From contig OX411552.1 in the NCBI GenBank assembly GCA_948146395.1, forward strand, positions 10,311,686 to 10,375,685: a stretch of 64,000 nucleotides of DNA, given 5' to 3'. Below the pieces are notes generated by a model. The model did no database searches. It had not been told where the DNA came from and saw only the letters and a program-made list of their open reading frames with translations. Of the stretch, positions 12,186-24,235 are shown piece after piece. Positions within the stretch are counted from its first letter, which is position 1, and every line of letters begins with the position of its first letter. Position numbers and translations under genes: made by a program. The DNA comes from Fragum whitleyi (Eukaryota; Mollusca; Bivalvia; Cardiida; Cardiidae).

Positions 12186-15100
12186 CTGAAAAAAAACGAA
12201 GGTCCATCAATAATTTCGTTAACTTTTCTCACAAATTCAGTAGACGTCAAAACATTGTTAAAAAAATGTTATGAATTATCATTTTTTTCTCGGTGCTTAA
12301 ATAATTTGACTTTTACACGAGGTGCAAACATGGAGAGGCCTAGACAGCCAATAAATGTAAATTTTGTGTTACCTGATGGTGTACAAGTTCTTTGAGGCCT
12401 TATCTAGCTACTACAGTTAACAACATCGTGAAATTTACTCTCATCTCGATCAAAACCATCCACAATCACTCGCTCAGCGCTAATATCATTCATTCCAAAC
12501 ACTCACACAAATAGATCAAAAACGCTCCTAAATCTTAAAACATTTCGAAATTAACCAAAGACAGTCAACAGTTAATTCAAATCAATCAGATTATTTTACT
12601 TTTTTTGGCTATTGTGGGTTTTAAAGTGTTTGATTTGGGCCATGAAAACACACCAACACAAAACTAGAACTGTCACAGAGCGGACTTATACCCCCCACCA
12701 GCACTTTGTCAAAATGTAAGTGCTGTAAGTCCAAGATGCGTTTGTAACAAATATTGAGGTCATATACAGCAATTGCATGAAGTTTCATGATTCTAGATCC
12801 CTTGGTTCTTGAATTAGAGTCTGGAAACGAAAACTGAACAAAAATTTAATGTGACCTTGACCTTTGACTTATGTGACCTAAAAACAATAGGGCACTTCCT
12901 TGGGTCATAAGTAACATTTGCATAGAGTTTCATGATTCTAGGTCGCTTGGTTCTTGATTTAAAGTCCGGAAACGAAAATTGAACAAAAATTTACTGTGAC
13001 CTTGACGTTTGACCTATGTGACCCAAAAACAATGAAAATTGCAGGTTCACAACTTCATATGATAGGATTAATTACCCAATTTGGTAACTCCCCTTATGGA
13101 TACTGAGTTTTGCAATTTTAAACTTTGACTACTCCCCCCCCCCCCCCCCTTTCCATAGAAAGTTAAACGTGGCATAACTTTGAAACTAATGACTGGATCA
13201 GGATGAAAATTGCAGGTGCACAACTTCATATAATGGGAAACAACCTGATAAAATTTCAGCAAAATTGGTCCAAAACTGTGGGAGGAGAAGAGGACACAAA
13301 ATAAGAAAAATGTACCCCCTCCTTAAAAAGTTCAAAGTGGCATAACTCTCAAACTAATGACCGGATCTGGATGAAAATTGCAGGTGCACAACTTCATATG
13401 ATAGGAAACAACCTGATAAAATTTCAGCAAAATTGGTCCAAAACTGTGGGAGGAGAAGAGGACACAAAATTATGTCTACGGACGGACGGACGAACGGACA
13501 GACGGACGGACGGACGGACAACCTGATTCCAGTATACCCCCCATAACTTCGTTGTGGGGGGTATAATTACGTATATATTTTTAAAAGGAGGTAATTAATA
13601 TAGTAATTAATATAGCTAATTTTGTTCATCTTTGTTTGCCTCCCCTGAATTTCATTCAAAACTCGCTCCACACACTCATTCAATTTCATTCCAAAATAAT
13701 TCGAAAATCATTCATCTTGTCAATTTCACGATGCTCTTAACTGTAAGCACAAAGTGAAGACTCTTTCCAGACTGTTTGGATACACAGACTGGCCAGATTC
13801 TTTGCATTGCACATATTTGAAATGGTTTAAAATGCGTTAAAAATTACATTTAACTCTTAAAGTTCTTGTATTATATTCGAGAAATTTGGCACACTTTCAC
13901 AAGTTGAACCAAGTTTCCCTTTTATAAGGCTGTACTTGAACATGAAAATTGGAAACTTGCCCTGCGTTCAGGATGGCTAAACGGAGCAAACTGTTTGTAA
14001 ATTTTATCCCTTTTGCAACTAAGTACAAATGGACAAACAGTTTGCATTGTTTTGTTATTCTGAACGCAGAATTGATTAAACCGTAATACAATAGTGTCCC
14101 ATGAGGCTTTCCAGCACCCAGCCAATTTAAAAAAAATATAATTAAAGATGCACTACGTTAAATTCATTCCCAGCTTGGACTGTCAAGAAAAGCGATTTTA
14201 AGACTCTTTGAACATAACTAAGATTTCGAAGAAATTTCAAAGCTAAGCCCCCCCCCCCAAAAAAAACCCCAAAAAGCTTCGTATAAAACCTATCGTAAGT
14301 GGCGACCTACCTTGCTATGATTAAGACGGTCTATTATACTTTTGAAAGTTAGGAATTTCCTTCCTTTTTCTCTTATTTCGTCTTTAGGCCCAAGTCCGAT
14401 TCTATGATAAGTAATAAACCACGGAACATTGTAGCCAGATGCGCTGAAAATGACAAAATGCGACCCTTCAGTTAATGCATAAAAAGTCGAACCCTTATCA
14501 GTCTGTGCGGATTGCACTTGCTGACAAGAGTAGATATTTTTCGCAATGTGCTGATTTTCTGAGTCTAGAATGATCATTCAATATTCATTTACAATTATGA
14601 AAAATCGTGAAATTGACATTCATCTCAATCAAAACCATTCACTCAGCGCTCCATTCATTCATTCCAAATACCCATTCAAACCATTCAAAAGCGCCCCAAA
14701 TGACTTAAAATGATAAAATAAACAACTACATTCGAAACAAAAAAAATCTGTATATAAAATTCACGATTTCACCATCAGAATTAAATTTTGTAAGCGTATG
14801 ATAGGTTCGTGAAGGGATAAAAAGCTGTTAATAGAATCTGTATGCATGATTTATCAAAGGGAGGAAATCAATATCTCTTATTTTGTTAAGGTCAAGCGTT
14901 GGGTGATCGATTTGATCACTCACCGCTCTATTCATTCATTCATCCCAAACACTCACTCAAATCGATTAAAAACGCTCCAAATCATTTGAAAAGTTTCGAA
15001 ATAGTTCAAAACGATCAACATTTTATTCAAATCGATCAAGTTTTCTACGATTTTATTTGCTGATGTGGATTCAAAGTGTCTGAATGGTCCACGAAGACAC

Positions 15101-18100
15101 TAAAACAGTTAAGTACGTATATCTTATTTAGGGGAGATCATTCATATCGCTAATTTTGGTCATCTTGAACAAAATTTGCGATATTTGATTACCCCCTTTT
15201 AATTTCACTCAAAACTCGCTCCACACACTAATTCAAATTTATTCCAAAATCATTCTAAAATCATTCATCTTGTCTATTTCACGATGCTACTACTTGTATC
15301 CTGGGCATAGCCCTTATATGAACATAGGGGCGTGTAATAAACAAACTTGATGAAATTCAATTAAATGAAACAATTACATATATACTCAGTTCCAAAAGAA
15401 AGTGTGCACTTTTAAAATTCGAATATCTCGAAACATACTCAATGTACCGTCACAAAAATTTGCATGACAAACCTCGGTACTATTGACCATTGATACTTTG
15501 AGAAATAAGGCACACGTAACTCATTAACTTTAAGCTAGTAAAGGATCTTTGATTTTTAGTGATTTGCTTTTGTATCCCACAGTTGATGAATAACTAATTT
15601 GGAATTGCATTCAGTTTTATTCCTGTGTCCTACGTTGTAATAAATTCACATCTGAATAATAATTGTATACTATAAAACAACGCAGGTCGACGTACAGTTT
15701 TCGTGAATGGGCGAAAATTAACCCCTTGCGAAGAAAACTGTTCATCAAACTAAATTAGCACTCATATTCTAATAGAAATCGTTTGTATCCGCTTGAAATT
15801 CCTCTGTTACGTATCAACTTATATTGTATAACGCCATTGTACCGTTGTATCTGAGGTTATTGACCAACTGACGTAGCGATTTCTAACGTTGGCGCATGTG
15901 TGAAGTCTATACGTAAACTCAAACTATTGTTTGGAAATGGTAGGGAGTTCCTAGTCAAACTAGAAAATATCGTAAAAGAAAATTTCTCTTTACCAGAAAA
16001 GAAATTCTAGGAGGGCCAATCTCAACACCATATGTGCTGAACAAATGCCCACAGTATACGCAACTTTTTTCGAAATCGGATTTCATGCCTCGTTTCTTAA
16101 GGGTCATGTCTAAAACATGCAACAGATTTTACAAGCAAGAGTTTCTCTAACTTTGAAAAAATAAGGAAATCCAATAAGTGAAACTGCACACTTTCTTTTG
16201 GAACCAAGTATATTTTAAAGAAATCATATCTATGTAAAATGGGGTGGGCCCATTCAGAGCCTAAAAATGACCATAAGGCATGACATTAAAACATTGGCAA
16301 AAGTCAACTATATAATAGCACTTACAAAATGATGTCTGCCATTTACTTTCAGACTAAAAGATTTACCGAGATTATCTATAACGGTGATATACAATGAAGC
16401 AGTGCTGAAAATATTTTCTGATAAACATAAATAATTCTCAGCTTCAATTGTTACAAAACAATTCAGCCTTTAACATCCTGAATAATATCTTTGTGAGATG
16501 TATTACACATGCCCTTCTAAATGTCTGTGATGGTGTCACAACTCAAATTCTAATATTTCATGCGAGTCCTGTTTAGCTGCTGTAGTTCAATTCAATTTGT
16601 CTATTTGGGATGTTAGTTTTGAAATTCATGTGATTTCTCTTCAATTCACACACTATTTTACTTTATTTCTGTTTAAAAGATAAATCAAACTGATCTATTT
16701 TCACTTTGTCGTCGATTTAAAGACATATGAATTACAGTTTCAAGCTTTCTTCACAGAAAGAGCTTCCTTTTTTCTTGGCCGATGATTCGCTGGTTGGAAT
16801 GGATGAATTTATTATTTTGACCAACAAACGATGAACAATAGCACATGGCCCTTTACCCTTTGATGTTATGAAAAATTAAATAAGCTGTGTAATTTTATGT
16901 CATCTTTTCGTTTTGAAACTCGCCAAGATTTGGAAGCTATTTCCCAATAATTTGTTTTTATCCAAACTTCAGGTATTATTCGATTATCAAAACTTACTGA
17001 AGACTGGGACCAGTACTGGACACGTTCGATTGGTGCTATCTCTGGGAAATTGGAATAATGAGCCAGCGTCATATGTTACGAAATTACGCATGTAGAACCT
17101 CTTGTATGCTGATCAACAATTAGAAAAGCTTTTTTTTACCCCCTTCAAATGCGTTTTTGTTGATTCAAAATGCGTTTTCGCGCAAAAACCCTTATCTGTA
17201 GGTCTGTGTAAAATACGATACGCCCGGCTGGAGCCCAAATATGGCCCTAGGGTCTAGATGATATCTCTTACCAAATATGAAAGATGTCTGCCTTCCGGTT
17301 TCAGGGAAGAAGATTTTTTAAAGATTTTCCTATTTTCCTATTTCCCGTTTGTTTCCATGGCATCCAGAGTTAAAGGTGGATTTCTTTTATTTAACAACTT
17401 TGGTAGAGCTTGACCGAAGGAACATCCCTGTCAAGTTTCACCAAGATTGGCCCACCGATTTAGGAGAAGGTGTTAAAAGAAATTGTGGACGACGCGCGAC
17501 GCACGATTCACGACGAAAGAGAAATTGGACGATCGGTGAGCTGACAAGTAGATTGATGTGAAAGCTATCTACCTATTCAAATGCGGTTTTTAATAGTGCT
17601 TTATGGCCCGTCGACAGACGTTGTTATTGCGTGTATGAAATTCGTTCAGAGAATTTTATTCTGCATCAAAATTCAAATTTATTTGTGATGTTTTATGATT
17701 GAAACAACTAGCGAGTTATATCTTACATAACGTAAGTCATGTTGACCGGTAGGCACTACGGTCCAAAACCAGAACAAAAGCTTAGTATTAACCTCGTTAC
17801 TACTTACCTTTTGTTATGCAATCGGGCCTACGGGTTTGACAGAAAAGTACTTACTAGGGATCGAATGTGTGGACTTCACAACCAAACAGTTTAGTGGCGT
17901 CGATTTCAAATGAAAATTCATTATATGACCTTAAAAAGATAGAAAAGGTCTTTAAGAGACCAAATAATTGCAAAAATGATCTCTAAGGTAGAATAGTCCG
18001 TTTGACTTCTATTTGGACCCACCTTTTCATCAATTACATAAAATTGTGTTTAAATGAAGGATTGGTGTATGGTAAAATCTTAATTTCCGCTAAATACCAT

Positions 18101-21100
18101 ACCAAAACTTTTTTTTGAATATAAAATGGTTTCAAAATAATGGTTTTGTCAGAACATTTGACAGAAGAAATGTCCATTATTCCTTATTTAGACTGTATTC
18201 TAACTAGCATATCGACGCTTATGTGATCTTTAACTTAACATCTTCGTTAAATAATGCTTTTGATTGGTCTAAATATACCTTTCTTCATGGTATTAGGTGG
18301 AAAATATGATTATGACAAGAAAAATGCGTTTCATTAGTTCGATTCTGATATCATCGACAAAATGTTGGTCCATATAGAAGTCAAACGGACCAAAATAAGG
18401 AATTTTGAAATCGATACAAAGTCGGATAATTTCGGAAAACATCGTTATATTTCGGTTAAGTTGTGCCTAGGATGTAAACAAGTCATAATTTTGAAACAAC
18501 AACAACAACAACAAAAACAACAAATTTTTTAAACAACAGAAATTGTAGCATTTGGCGTTTTTGTAAGTTAAGAGATTAAATCAACACAAAATATATGATT
18601 GCAATTTAGCGATGTTTATCCAAACCATGTAGATGTAGATAAATATATCATATTTTATGGTTGCAAAGAGGAAACATTTTGTTTCCCAATTTGAGACCCT
18701 TTTATCGCTTCTTTTTTCCAAATGATAATACTCAAAACGGACGTTGTAGAGGTCTATATGACTAGAGTATAAGCAAACTAAAAAAAAAACCCTAGTCCTG
18801 ACTTTTTTGACAGAGCAATATTACTTAATTTGCTCAAATTTGGAGATTTTTTTACTTAACTTGATAAAGAATAATTTCTTTAATCCACCAACAAGGAGAA
18901 CCCCTTTCGCTTTTCATGAAGGTGCCGAAATAACATTGCCTAATATCAAGGTTATTTCAATGCTATATTTGTCTGAAGTGCACGTAATTATCAACATTTC
19001 TGAAACAGGTGATACTAAAACAAAACCGTCACATTTCTATAAACTAATGGAAGATTGAAGGACTTTCCTTCCCTTCAAGAGGCTGTAAATAGTTCTCCGT
19101 CAATTTTTTAATTCAACCCGTAATGTTCAACGGTGTCATCGAAAACAAGAATACCACCTACGAGTGCAACGCTCCACTTCAGGTGTTGGATCATTAAAAA
19201 ATAAGTTGAAACGTGGCATAACTATTTCAAAAATGCTTTCAGAGTTACCCCCTTGATTGTCTAGAAAGTTCTTGCAGTGATGAAGACAAATGCTTACGCC
19301 TACGCCTATACCAACACCAACGTGAATGGCGTCAAGGTGTTTCCAGTAGTTCTTTTTTAGCACAAACATCCAAGCCAATAAATAAGACTTGTGTTGCTAG
19401 CTATTAGATTCGCGCTACCCTGCCATACGTTTTAGAAAACAAAACGGTACAAACTGTATGTAAAATTATACTCCACTTTGCTCGCAATTGCACACTCAGA
19501 ATGGGGAATAATTTGATTTTTCCTTAAAACCTTTTGCCATCCTAAACGCAGGGCGGGTGTTCCCATTGTCGTATTGTAATGTTCATTCTGTCAAGCCTCG
19601 CGATCTAATTTAACACTTGAAATTGATGGATAGTTGGTATAGTCACATATTAATTCTTAAATTTAGAATTCAAATTCACACAAATATTGAATTGGACACA
19701 GTACACACGTCTTTGAAATCCTTACCCAAAAGAGTACACAAGACAATCATTAAACCTTGGTTTTATGGAACCCTCCACACACAAGTTTTTTCCACCATCA
19801 AAAACGGTTCCAATTCGCTCCTGTTGGCTACACAGCACGTCCATATGATCGCTGTACCTTCAAATAAAATAAGAAGACCGCTAGCCTGAGTCGTCCTTCT
19901 GAGAAAGAGCTCTTTCACCTTGATATATCTTTTCAACCGTAGAAAAAGTGAGTTCCTCATTTTCATTTGGTTAACTTATTTATTTATAAACAAATGTGAA
20001 TGATATCGTATTGGAATTTCCATATCTAACTTATTCTGTGAGGGCACCACTTAAAATGAACCTGAAAAAATGGTTTGAATCTTTGAACTGGTGATCTTTG
20101 CCAAAAATAAATGCTATTAGTCTTCTGGTTTCGGAAAATAGATTTAAAGATTTCTATATATCCTGAGATCTACAATATATCCCGAAAAACAGAGAAAACC
20201 TTTTTTGCTTAATTTGAATTGGTTTAAGAAAGTCTTTCAAGCTATTTATTTCGGAAAAAGCATGTCTAAAACATTCTAAACCGTCTGTTATTCATTTTTT
20301 CGAATAAAGCTTTATTCTTTCATCATTTCGGGCTTGAATTTAATGGCAAAAAACACTAGAAGTATATTTGTACAATTTGACCAAATATTAACAAATACCA
20401 ATAGAAGAGATAGTAAATAATACGAGTATAGCACATATGTAGGTGAAAATCAAACTAAGATAATATCTATCCGTTTGAACAGTGAACAGAAACTAATGAA
20501 GAATTAAACACATAAAATCAAGGTCAGCTTGTGGAGATCGTGCACTGATCATTTCCGACTATTTGTCTACCACCAATGAGTTGATAATCGTAGACCTATA
20601 TGGGATAGCAGCTGGGGGGCTAGGAAAGGATGAGATGGTAGTACTGGTGAGAGAAATGTTAGGTGCTCCAGCCGCCGCGATATAACTGAAAAAATGTTAA
20701 AAGCGGCGTAAAATTCCATTTAAACAAATAAAAAATAGAAATAATACCTGTGAGCTATCGCAATCAAGTCCGTCCAGTTGTTTGATTTATCAAGCTCCTC
20801 GTCCGATGGAATAACATATCGTACGAACCGGCTCCTCTTCTCTGAAAATATAAACAAACTGCGTACTAAATGATGAAGTATTGAAATCTTCTAACGATGG
20901 ACTCTTTTAAGTTCGCGAGTCTCTGAGAATGAAAGATCGGAGGAGCTTCTTTATTTCAGAAAAATGTTTTCAATAGTATTATTTCTTTTTTTTATGATTT
21001 TGCTGTATGTATCAGTTCTTATTCCCTGATATTAACTCAGTGGATTTGGTAGACAGTACATTTATTACCTGATCTTCTTTATAAATGTTTAATATCTATT

Positions 21101-21932
21101 TCGTACTGTTCACAGAATATTGCACTATTATCACAAGACCGGGGAACAGCATGAATTGTTTCATCCATGCGACTGTTTCATTCCTAAATTAAGGGTTAAA
21201 CCAATCCAAAACAGACAAATTTATTACAGTAGTTGATATTGAATTTTATCTTATAACTAAACAAATATCCATGTGATAACACCCTATATGATATTCACAT
21301 GGATATTTTTAGAACAATGACATAACGCGGTTACTTTTAGAAACCTGCATTTCTGTCAGAAACATAGACAAAAACAAGGCAAATAGAGGTTATACGATAA
21401 ATATAATCTAGTGCGTTAAATGGAAAAATATCTAACTCGGTTCTCGGCAGAGCTTCGACAATTATCAATTCCTCCAACCTCGTGAGATTTTTTCATACAT
21501 GTACACAACACTAAGAACGTATTATATATGTCTCGGATTGGATAGACATGACCTGACAACCACTTGACATAACTGTAGATTATGTAGTTAGGCGATGTCC
21601 TTCTTTCCGTAGTCTGTCGTAAAATCAATCTTAAAAGCTAACACTAACAATTCATTCTCGTGATTATTTGGTCGTACAAACAATGTTTATTGAGAAAAAA
21701 ATCTTTTAGTATCGCGAATTTAATAGATAATAAGAGAATCTCTAAAAAAAATACATCAACTGTAGTTCAGAATTTTGTTAGAATTTACAAAAGTACCTTC
21801 TGTTTTCTGGAAAAACTGGACCGGTTGTACCTTAAAATTTATCCCGACTGTTTCTCTTTTATATATAATTAACAGAAATAAAACAGTAAACAGTAACACA
21901 ATTGTTATTCTAAACGTTTCTTTCTGCTTCAT
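11871..21932 (-). CDS. Gene A: METTL24-like methyltransferase-like protein, complete six-exon gene
   Basis: Six minus-strand exons join in frame: 21,932-21,797; 20,841-20,748; 19,857-19,726; 17,929-17,855; 14,443-14,311; 12,185-11,871. Every intron is GT-AG. The product is 294 residues. Residues 8-24 form a hydrophobic signal anchor after a basic start (MKQKETFR), so a type II membrane protein is expected. The METTL24-type domain follows: NNWTDL near 66-71, CLVYSFG ending at 121, FEIDATKLFGCEVHTFDP ending at 145 (the acidic residue after the first strand), YHRIGLGP near 158-165, and VIDILKVDIEMAEW near 192-205. Human METTL24 (about 366 residues) shares the order YSFG, GCEV..FDPS, WYHR, D.LK.D.E.AEW. 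That family resembles SAM-dependent FkbM-like methyltransferases, but its substrate is not established. The start was chosen because the same 136-nt first exon recurs at 1,079-1,214. The exon structure is strong; function is inferred from family resemblance. Confidence 0.85.
12411..13745 (-). mobile_element. M1 element interrupted by another repeat
   Basis: The ends match M1 terminal repeats (ACAGTTAACAACATCGTGAA at the left, TTCACGATG..TTAACTGTA at the right). M1 interior landmarks are GCTCAGCGCT, ATTCCAAACACTCAC, AAAACTCGCTCCACACACTC. About 900 bp of unrelated repeat is inserted between roughly 12,667 and 13,566. It lies in intron 5 of gene A. Confidence 0.75.
12668..13566. mobile_element. 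TIR element with internal tandem repeats and GGAC microsatellite
   Basis: It is nested inside an M1 copy. Inverted 13-mers TTATACCCCCCAC (12,686) and GTGGGGGGTATAA (13,554-13,566) lie near the ends. Internal blocks repeat: a TGACCTTGACCTTTGAC/TGTGACC block about twice, and an ATTGCAGGTGCACAACTTCA block about three times. A GGAC/GGACA microsatellite lies at about 13,482-13,520. The plan resembles bivalve pearl-type elements. Confidence 0.7.
14311..14443 (-). CDS. Gene A exon 5
   Basis: The exon is 133 nt, with acceptor ATTTTCAG and donor GTAGGT. It encodes ASGYNVPWFITYHRIGLGPK and continues to IIDRLNHSK, ending in phase 0. The YHRIG motif corresponds to WYHR in vertebrate METTL24. It is one codon longer than the gene B exon at 45,055-45,184. 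Confidence 0.88.
14607..14893 (-). mobile_element. M1 element, truncated copy
   Basis: It starts with the M1 terminal motif TCGTGAAATTGACATTCATC and continues to GGGAGG..TCAATATC, then stops midway. It lies in intron 4 of gene A. Confidence 0.65.
14894..15298 (-). mobile_element. M1 element, copy lacking one terminal repeat
   Basis: It carries ATTCATCCCAAACACTCACT, AAAACTCGCTCCACACAC and the end motif TATTTCACGATGCTACTACT. The left terminal repeat is missing or diverged; it directly abuts the previous fragment. Confidence 0.65.
15381..16212. mobile_element. Mariner-like non-autonomous TIR element
   Basis: Terminal inverted repeats of 28 bp (15,381-15,408 and 16,185-16,212) match at 26 positions around TTCCAAAAGAAAGTGTGCA. 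They begin with TATAC, compatible with TA-targeted Tc1/mariner insertion. No transposase motif was seen inside. It lies in intron 4 of gene A. Confidence 0.7.
17222..17560 (+). repeat. Single unit related to the 165-bp array at 54,900-55,740
   Basis: Shares phrases with that array: GAAGAAGATTTTTTAAAGAT, TTTCCATGGCATCCAGAGTT, GGTAGAGCTTGACCGAAGGA, AACATCCCTGTCAAGTTTCA and TTTAGGAGAAG. It lies in intron 4 of gene A, close to exon 4. Confidence 0.6.
17855..17929 (-). CDS. Gene A exon 4
   Basis: The exon is 75 nt, with acceptor TTTTAAG and a perfect GTAAGT donor. It encodes NEFSFEIDATKLFGCEVHTF followed by DP, corresponding to the GCEV..FDPS segment of METTL24. Gene B carries the same 75-nt exon at 47,455-47,529. 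Confidence 0.88.
17996..18390. mobile_element. M6 short TIR element, copy 1
   Basis: Terminal inverted repeats of 24 bp starting GTCCGTTTGACTTCTAT match at 23 of 24 positions. A related, longer and inverted copy is at about 48,112-48,700. It lies in intron 3 of gene A. Confidence 0.72.
18391..19725. other. Remainder of gene A intron 3
   Basis: AT-rich sequence with a CAA-rich microsatellite near 18,498-18,525. No element boundaries recognised; open frames here show no protein features. Confidence 0.4.
19726..19857 (-). CDS. Gene A exon 3
   Basis: The exon is 132 nt, with acceptor TTTGAAG and donor GTAAGG. It encodes YSDHMDVLCSQQ, then VFDGGKNLC, and ends NDCLVYSFG, the first strand and glycine turn of the methyltransferase fold. 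It matches the intact gene B exon at 50,919-51,050 in length and phase. Confidence 0.88.
20540..20735 (+). mobile_element. SINE, copy without recognisable tRNA head
   Basis: Homologous to the body of the SINE at 660-957: GAGTTGATAATCGTAGACCT, GATAGCAGCTGG, ACTGGTGAGAGAAAT and CCAGCCGCCGCGATATAACT. The tRNA-derived head is absent. It ends 12 bp before gene A exon 2, inside intron 2. Confidence 0.7.
20748..20841 (-). CDS. Gene A exon 2
   Basis: The exon is 94 nt, with acceptor TTTTCAG and donor GTATTA. It encodes YVIPSDEELDKSNNWTDLIA and flanking residues. Gene B has the same 94-nt exon at 52,143-52,236 with nearly the same peptide (VIPSDEELDKLNNWTDLIT), including both splice phases. Confidence 0.88.
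21247..21545 (+). mobile_element. M2 double-hairpin element, copy 2
   Basis: Contains TATCTTATAACTAAACAAAT, GATAACACCCTATATGATAT, AAAACAAGGCAAATAGAGGT and the ATCTAACTCGG...CTCGTGAGAT hairpin. It lies in intron 1 of gene A. Confidence 0.7.
21797..21932 (-). CDS. Gene A exon 1 (start codon and signal anchor)
   Basis: The ATG is at 21,932-21,930 with A at -3. Forty-five codons plus one base run to a GTACTT donor at 21,796. The peptide has a basic cap, then a hydrophobic stretch ending FLLIIYK, then a short stem ending QKTE. Length (136 nt), phase 1 and the QKT ending match the exon at 1,079-1,214, which supports this as the true first coding exon. Confidence 0.8.
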
Positions 21933-22737
21933 GTTTAAATAGTCATTTGATTACGAGCACCGACCACCGTGATATTGCTAATGAAGGACATGATAAAAGT
22001 AATCGTTACGGTAATGGTGAAAAAATAATGGTACCGATAAGTTATTAGATAAATTTTGTTTGATTTATTTCATATACAATTAGCGGAAATTAATGAAAGC
22101 GCATCAATATACATAACCCAGATAGTGATACGAATATTACGCAGAGGTAATAATCATTATAGTATTTATGTTTCTAGCGGTAAAAATAATAATAATTTTA
22201 TATACCCGTACTTATCATTTTCAAACGAATTTTTGTTTTAAATTTACTAAAATCCAAAACAGAAAAAAAGCTACTTCCACTTCATTTTAAAATTGTAATA
22301 ATAACTCAAATGTGCATGCAAGAATCTTTATTTCTTCTTTTCAAAGAATCGATGAATATTTGATGACCTTATTTCGCTTGACGAGTCGAATTATGAAAAA
22401 AAATCTAAAATAATTAACAACAAAAAAGATTGTCATTTCTTTTCACAATAAAATGACTATTTTCATTTATCAACAGATAATAGACATGTTGAAAAAACAA
22501 AAAAATAAACACAACAACATAATGTTTTATGACGATAAAGATACATCTAAAGAAATTAAACACTTGAAGTTGATTTAACACAACCATAATAACGTAAATG
22601 ACAAAATCATTTTTATTACACATTGTTTGTTCTTACACGTAGAAACCTCAATTTTACCAATAAAGTGTAATGAAAGTCAACCCTTTTTCCGATAGGTCAC
22701 AGGAGTGTCATCTGTATTACAGTTAATAACATTTTGA
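21933..22737. other. Upstream region of gene A
   Basis: Very AT-rich sequence upstream of the gene A start codon. The promoter and 5' UTR should be here, but no specific motif can be supported. Confidence 0.4.
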
Positions 22738-23055
22738 TTTATCTTACAAGTTTACAAATTTCCATGTGATAACATCCCATAAAGTATGTTTTATGTTATC
22801 ACATTTTTTTAATAATGACATAAATCGGCTACTTTTAGAAACTTGCGTTTCTGTTAGAAACATCCACGAAAACAAGACAGTTAGAGCTTATAAGATAAAT
22901 ATAAAAGGTAGGCCCTTTTTAGTGCTTGTATGGTAAATTTTTTAACTCGGTTGTGGGAATTGACAATTATCTCGGCAGAGCCTCAACAAATGTCAATTTA
23001 CACAATCTCATTAGATATTCTTTCATACAAAGCACCTAGTACGAATTATATATAC
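22738..23055 (+). mobile_element. M2 double-hairpin element, copy 3
   Basis: Shows TTATCTTACAAGTTTACAAA, CATGTGATAACATCCCATAA, GAAACTTGCGTTTCTGTTAG and the TTAACTCGGTTGTGGGAATT hairpin closing at CTCATTAGATATTC. Confidence 0.7.
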
Positions 23056-23350
23056 AGTATACTACTTAAAATTTGCTAAGCACCAAACCTTTTCGCTGTC
23101 CTACAGAAGCTAATTAAAAAACAAAACAAAACAAACATTTGTGTTCGTATTTAAAATTGTACAATTATGTATTGACAAGATATCTAATGTGTACATTACC
23201 AAATTTTCCACGCAATTTTCTCGCGAGACTTGTGCAAAATGAGGAACCCCGGTTTCTTACCTGTCCTATCTCATTTTCTACATGTACAGGTTTCGTGTAG
23301 ATGATTAGTTTCTGTTTTTCAGTACTTTATTGACTTTTTAGTCGTTACTC

Positions 23351-23706
23351 ATGGCTAATCCAAATGTCAGACAACATTTATCTGTCGAACAATTGTGGCG
23401 TGCTGTAGGTATGGTGGAGCATGGGGCTTCCCACTGTCATGTTGGCATGGTACTGGGGGTACACAATACTGTTGTAACCAGAGATAGGGCACGATACCAA
23501 TAGTATGGTACACCAGGAGACATGGTGGAGGTAGGAGTAGAGCTACCTCCGTCGCAGAAGACCGTTTTTGGTAATTCAAGCCCCAAGGAACAGGTTTGCT
23601 ACGGCAACGTAGCTACATTTCGACCTTCAAAACGCCTCGGGCGTGCGAGTTTCGACTCAAACCATACGAACAAGGCTGCATGAGCATCACCTGAGGTCAA
23701 GATGAC
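23351..23706 (+). pseudogene. Tc1-like transposase N-terminal fragment
   Basis: From ATG 23,351 the frame reads QHLSVEQLWRAVGMVEHGAS then VLGVHNTVVTR..ARYQQ, a helix-turn-helix DNA-binding start typical of Tc1-like transposases, and hits TAG. After frame changes it continues GGRSRATSVAEDR, RNRFATAT and VSTQTIRTRLHEHHLRSR, the second Tc1 DNA-binding module. The catalytic DDE part is missing. Stops and frameshifts show it is dead. Confidence 0.85.
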
Positions 23707-23818
23707 CATGTATTCTAATTCTAACAGGAAGTTATCAAGTATAACAGACTCGGAATTCCTAAGTCTACGTTTAATGAAGAATAATGATGTTCGAACTTGT
23801 CATCAAGGTGTTATATTG

Positions 23819-24235
23819 TTACAGTTAGTTACATGGTAAAATTGACATTCGCTCACTCAGCGCTCCATTCAATCATTCCAAACACTCACTCAAATCATTC
23901 AAAAACGCTCAAAATGTCTAAAAAATATAAGATCTACAACTACATTCAAAATTAATGAAAACAAGATAAAAATCGCGATTTCACTGATATAATAGAAATT
24001 AAAAACGTCTGATTAGTTCTTGAAGAAATAGGAACCTATTTATAGAACTCATATGCATATTTTATTAAAGGGAAGTAATACATATCGCAAATTTTGTTCA
24101 TCCTGAACAAAATTTTCGATAATGGATTACCTCCCATTAAATTCACTCAAAACTCGCTCCACACACTCATTCAATTTCATTCCCAAATCATTCTAAAAGG
24201 ATTCACCTTGTCAATTTCACGTTGTTGTTTACTGT
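23819..24235 (-). mobile_element. M1 element
   Basis: Starts TACAGTTAGTTACATGG, carries GCTCACTCAGCGCTCCATTC, TTGTTCATCCTGAACAAAAT and AAAACTCGCTCCACACACTC, and ends GTCAATTTCACGTTGTTG with a terminal ACTGTA. Confidence 0.75.
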
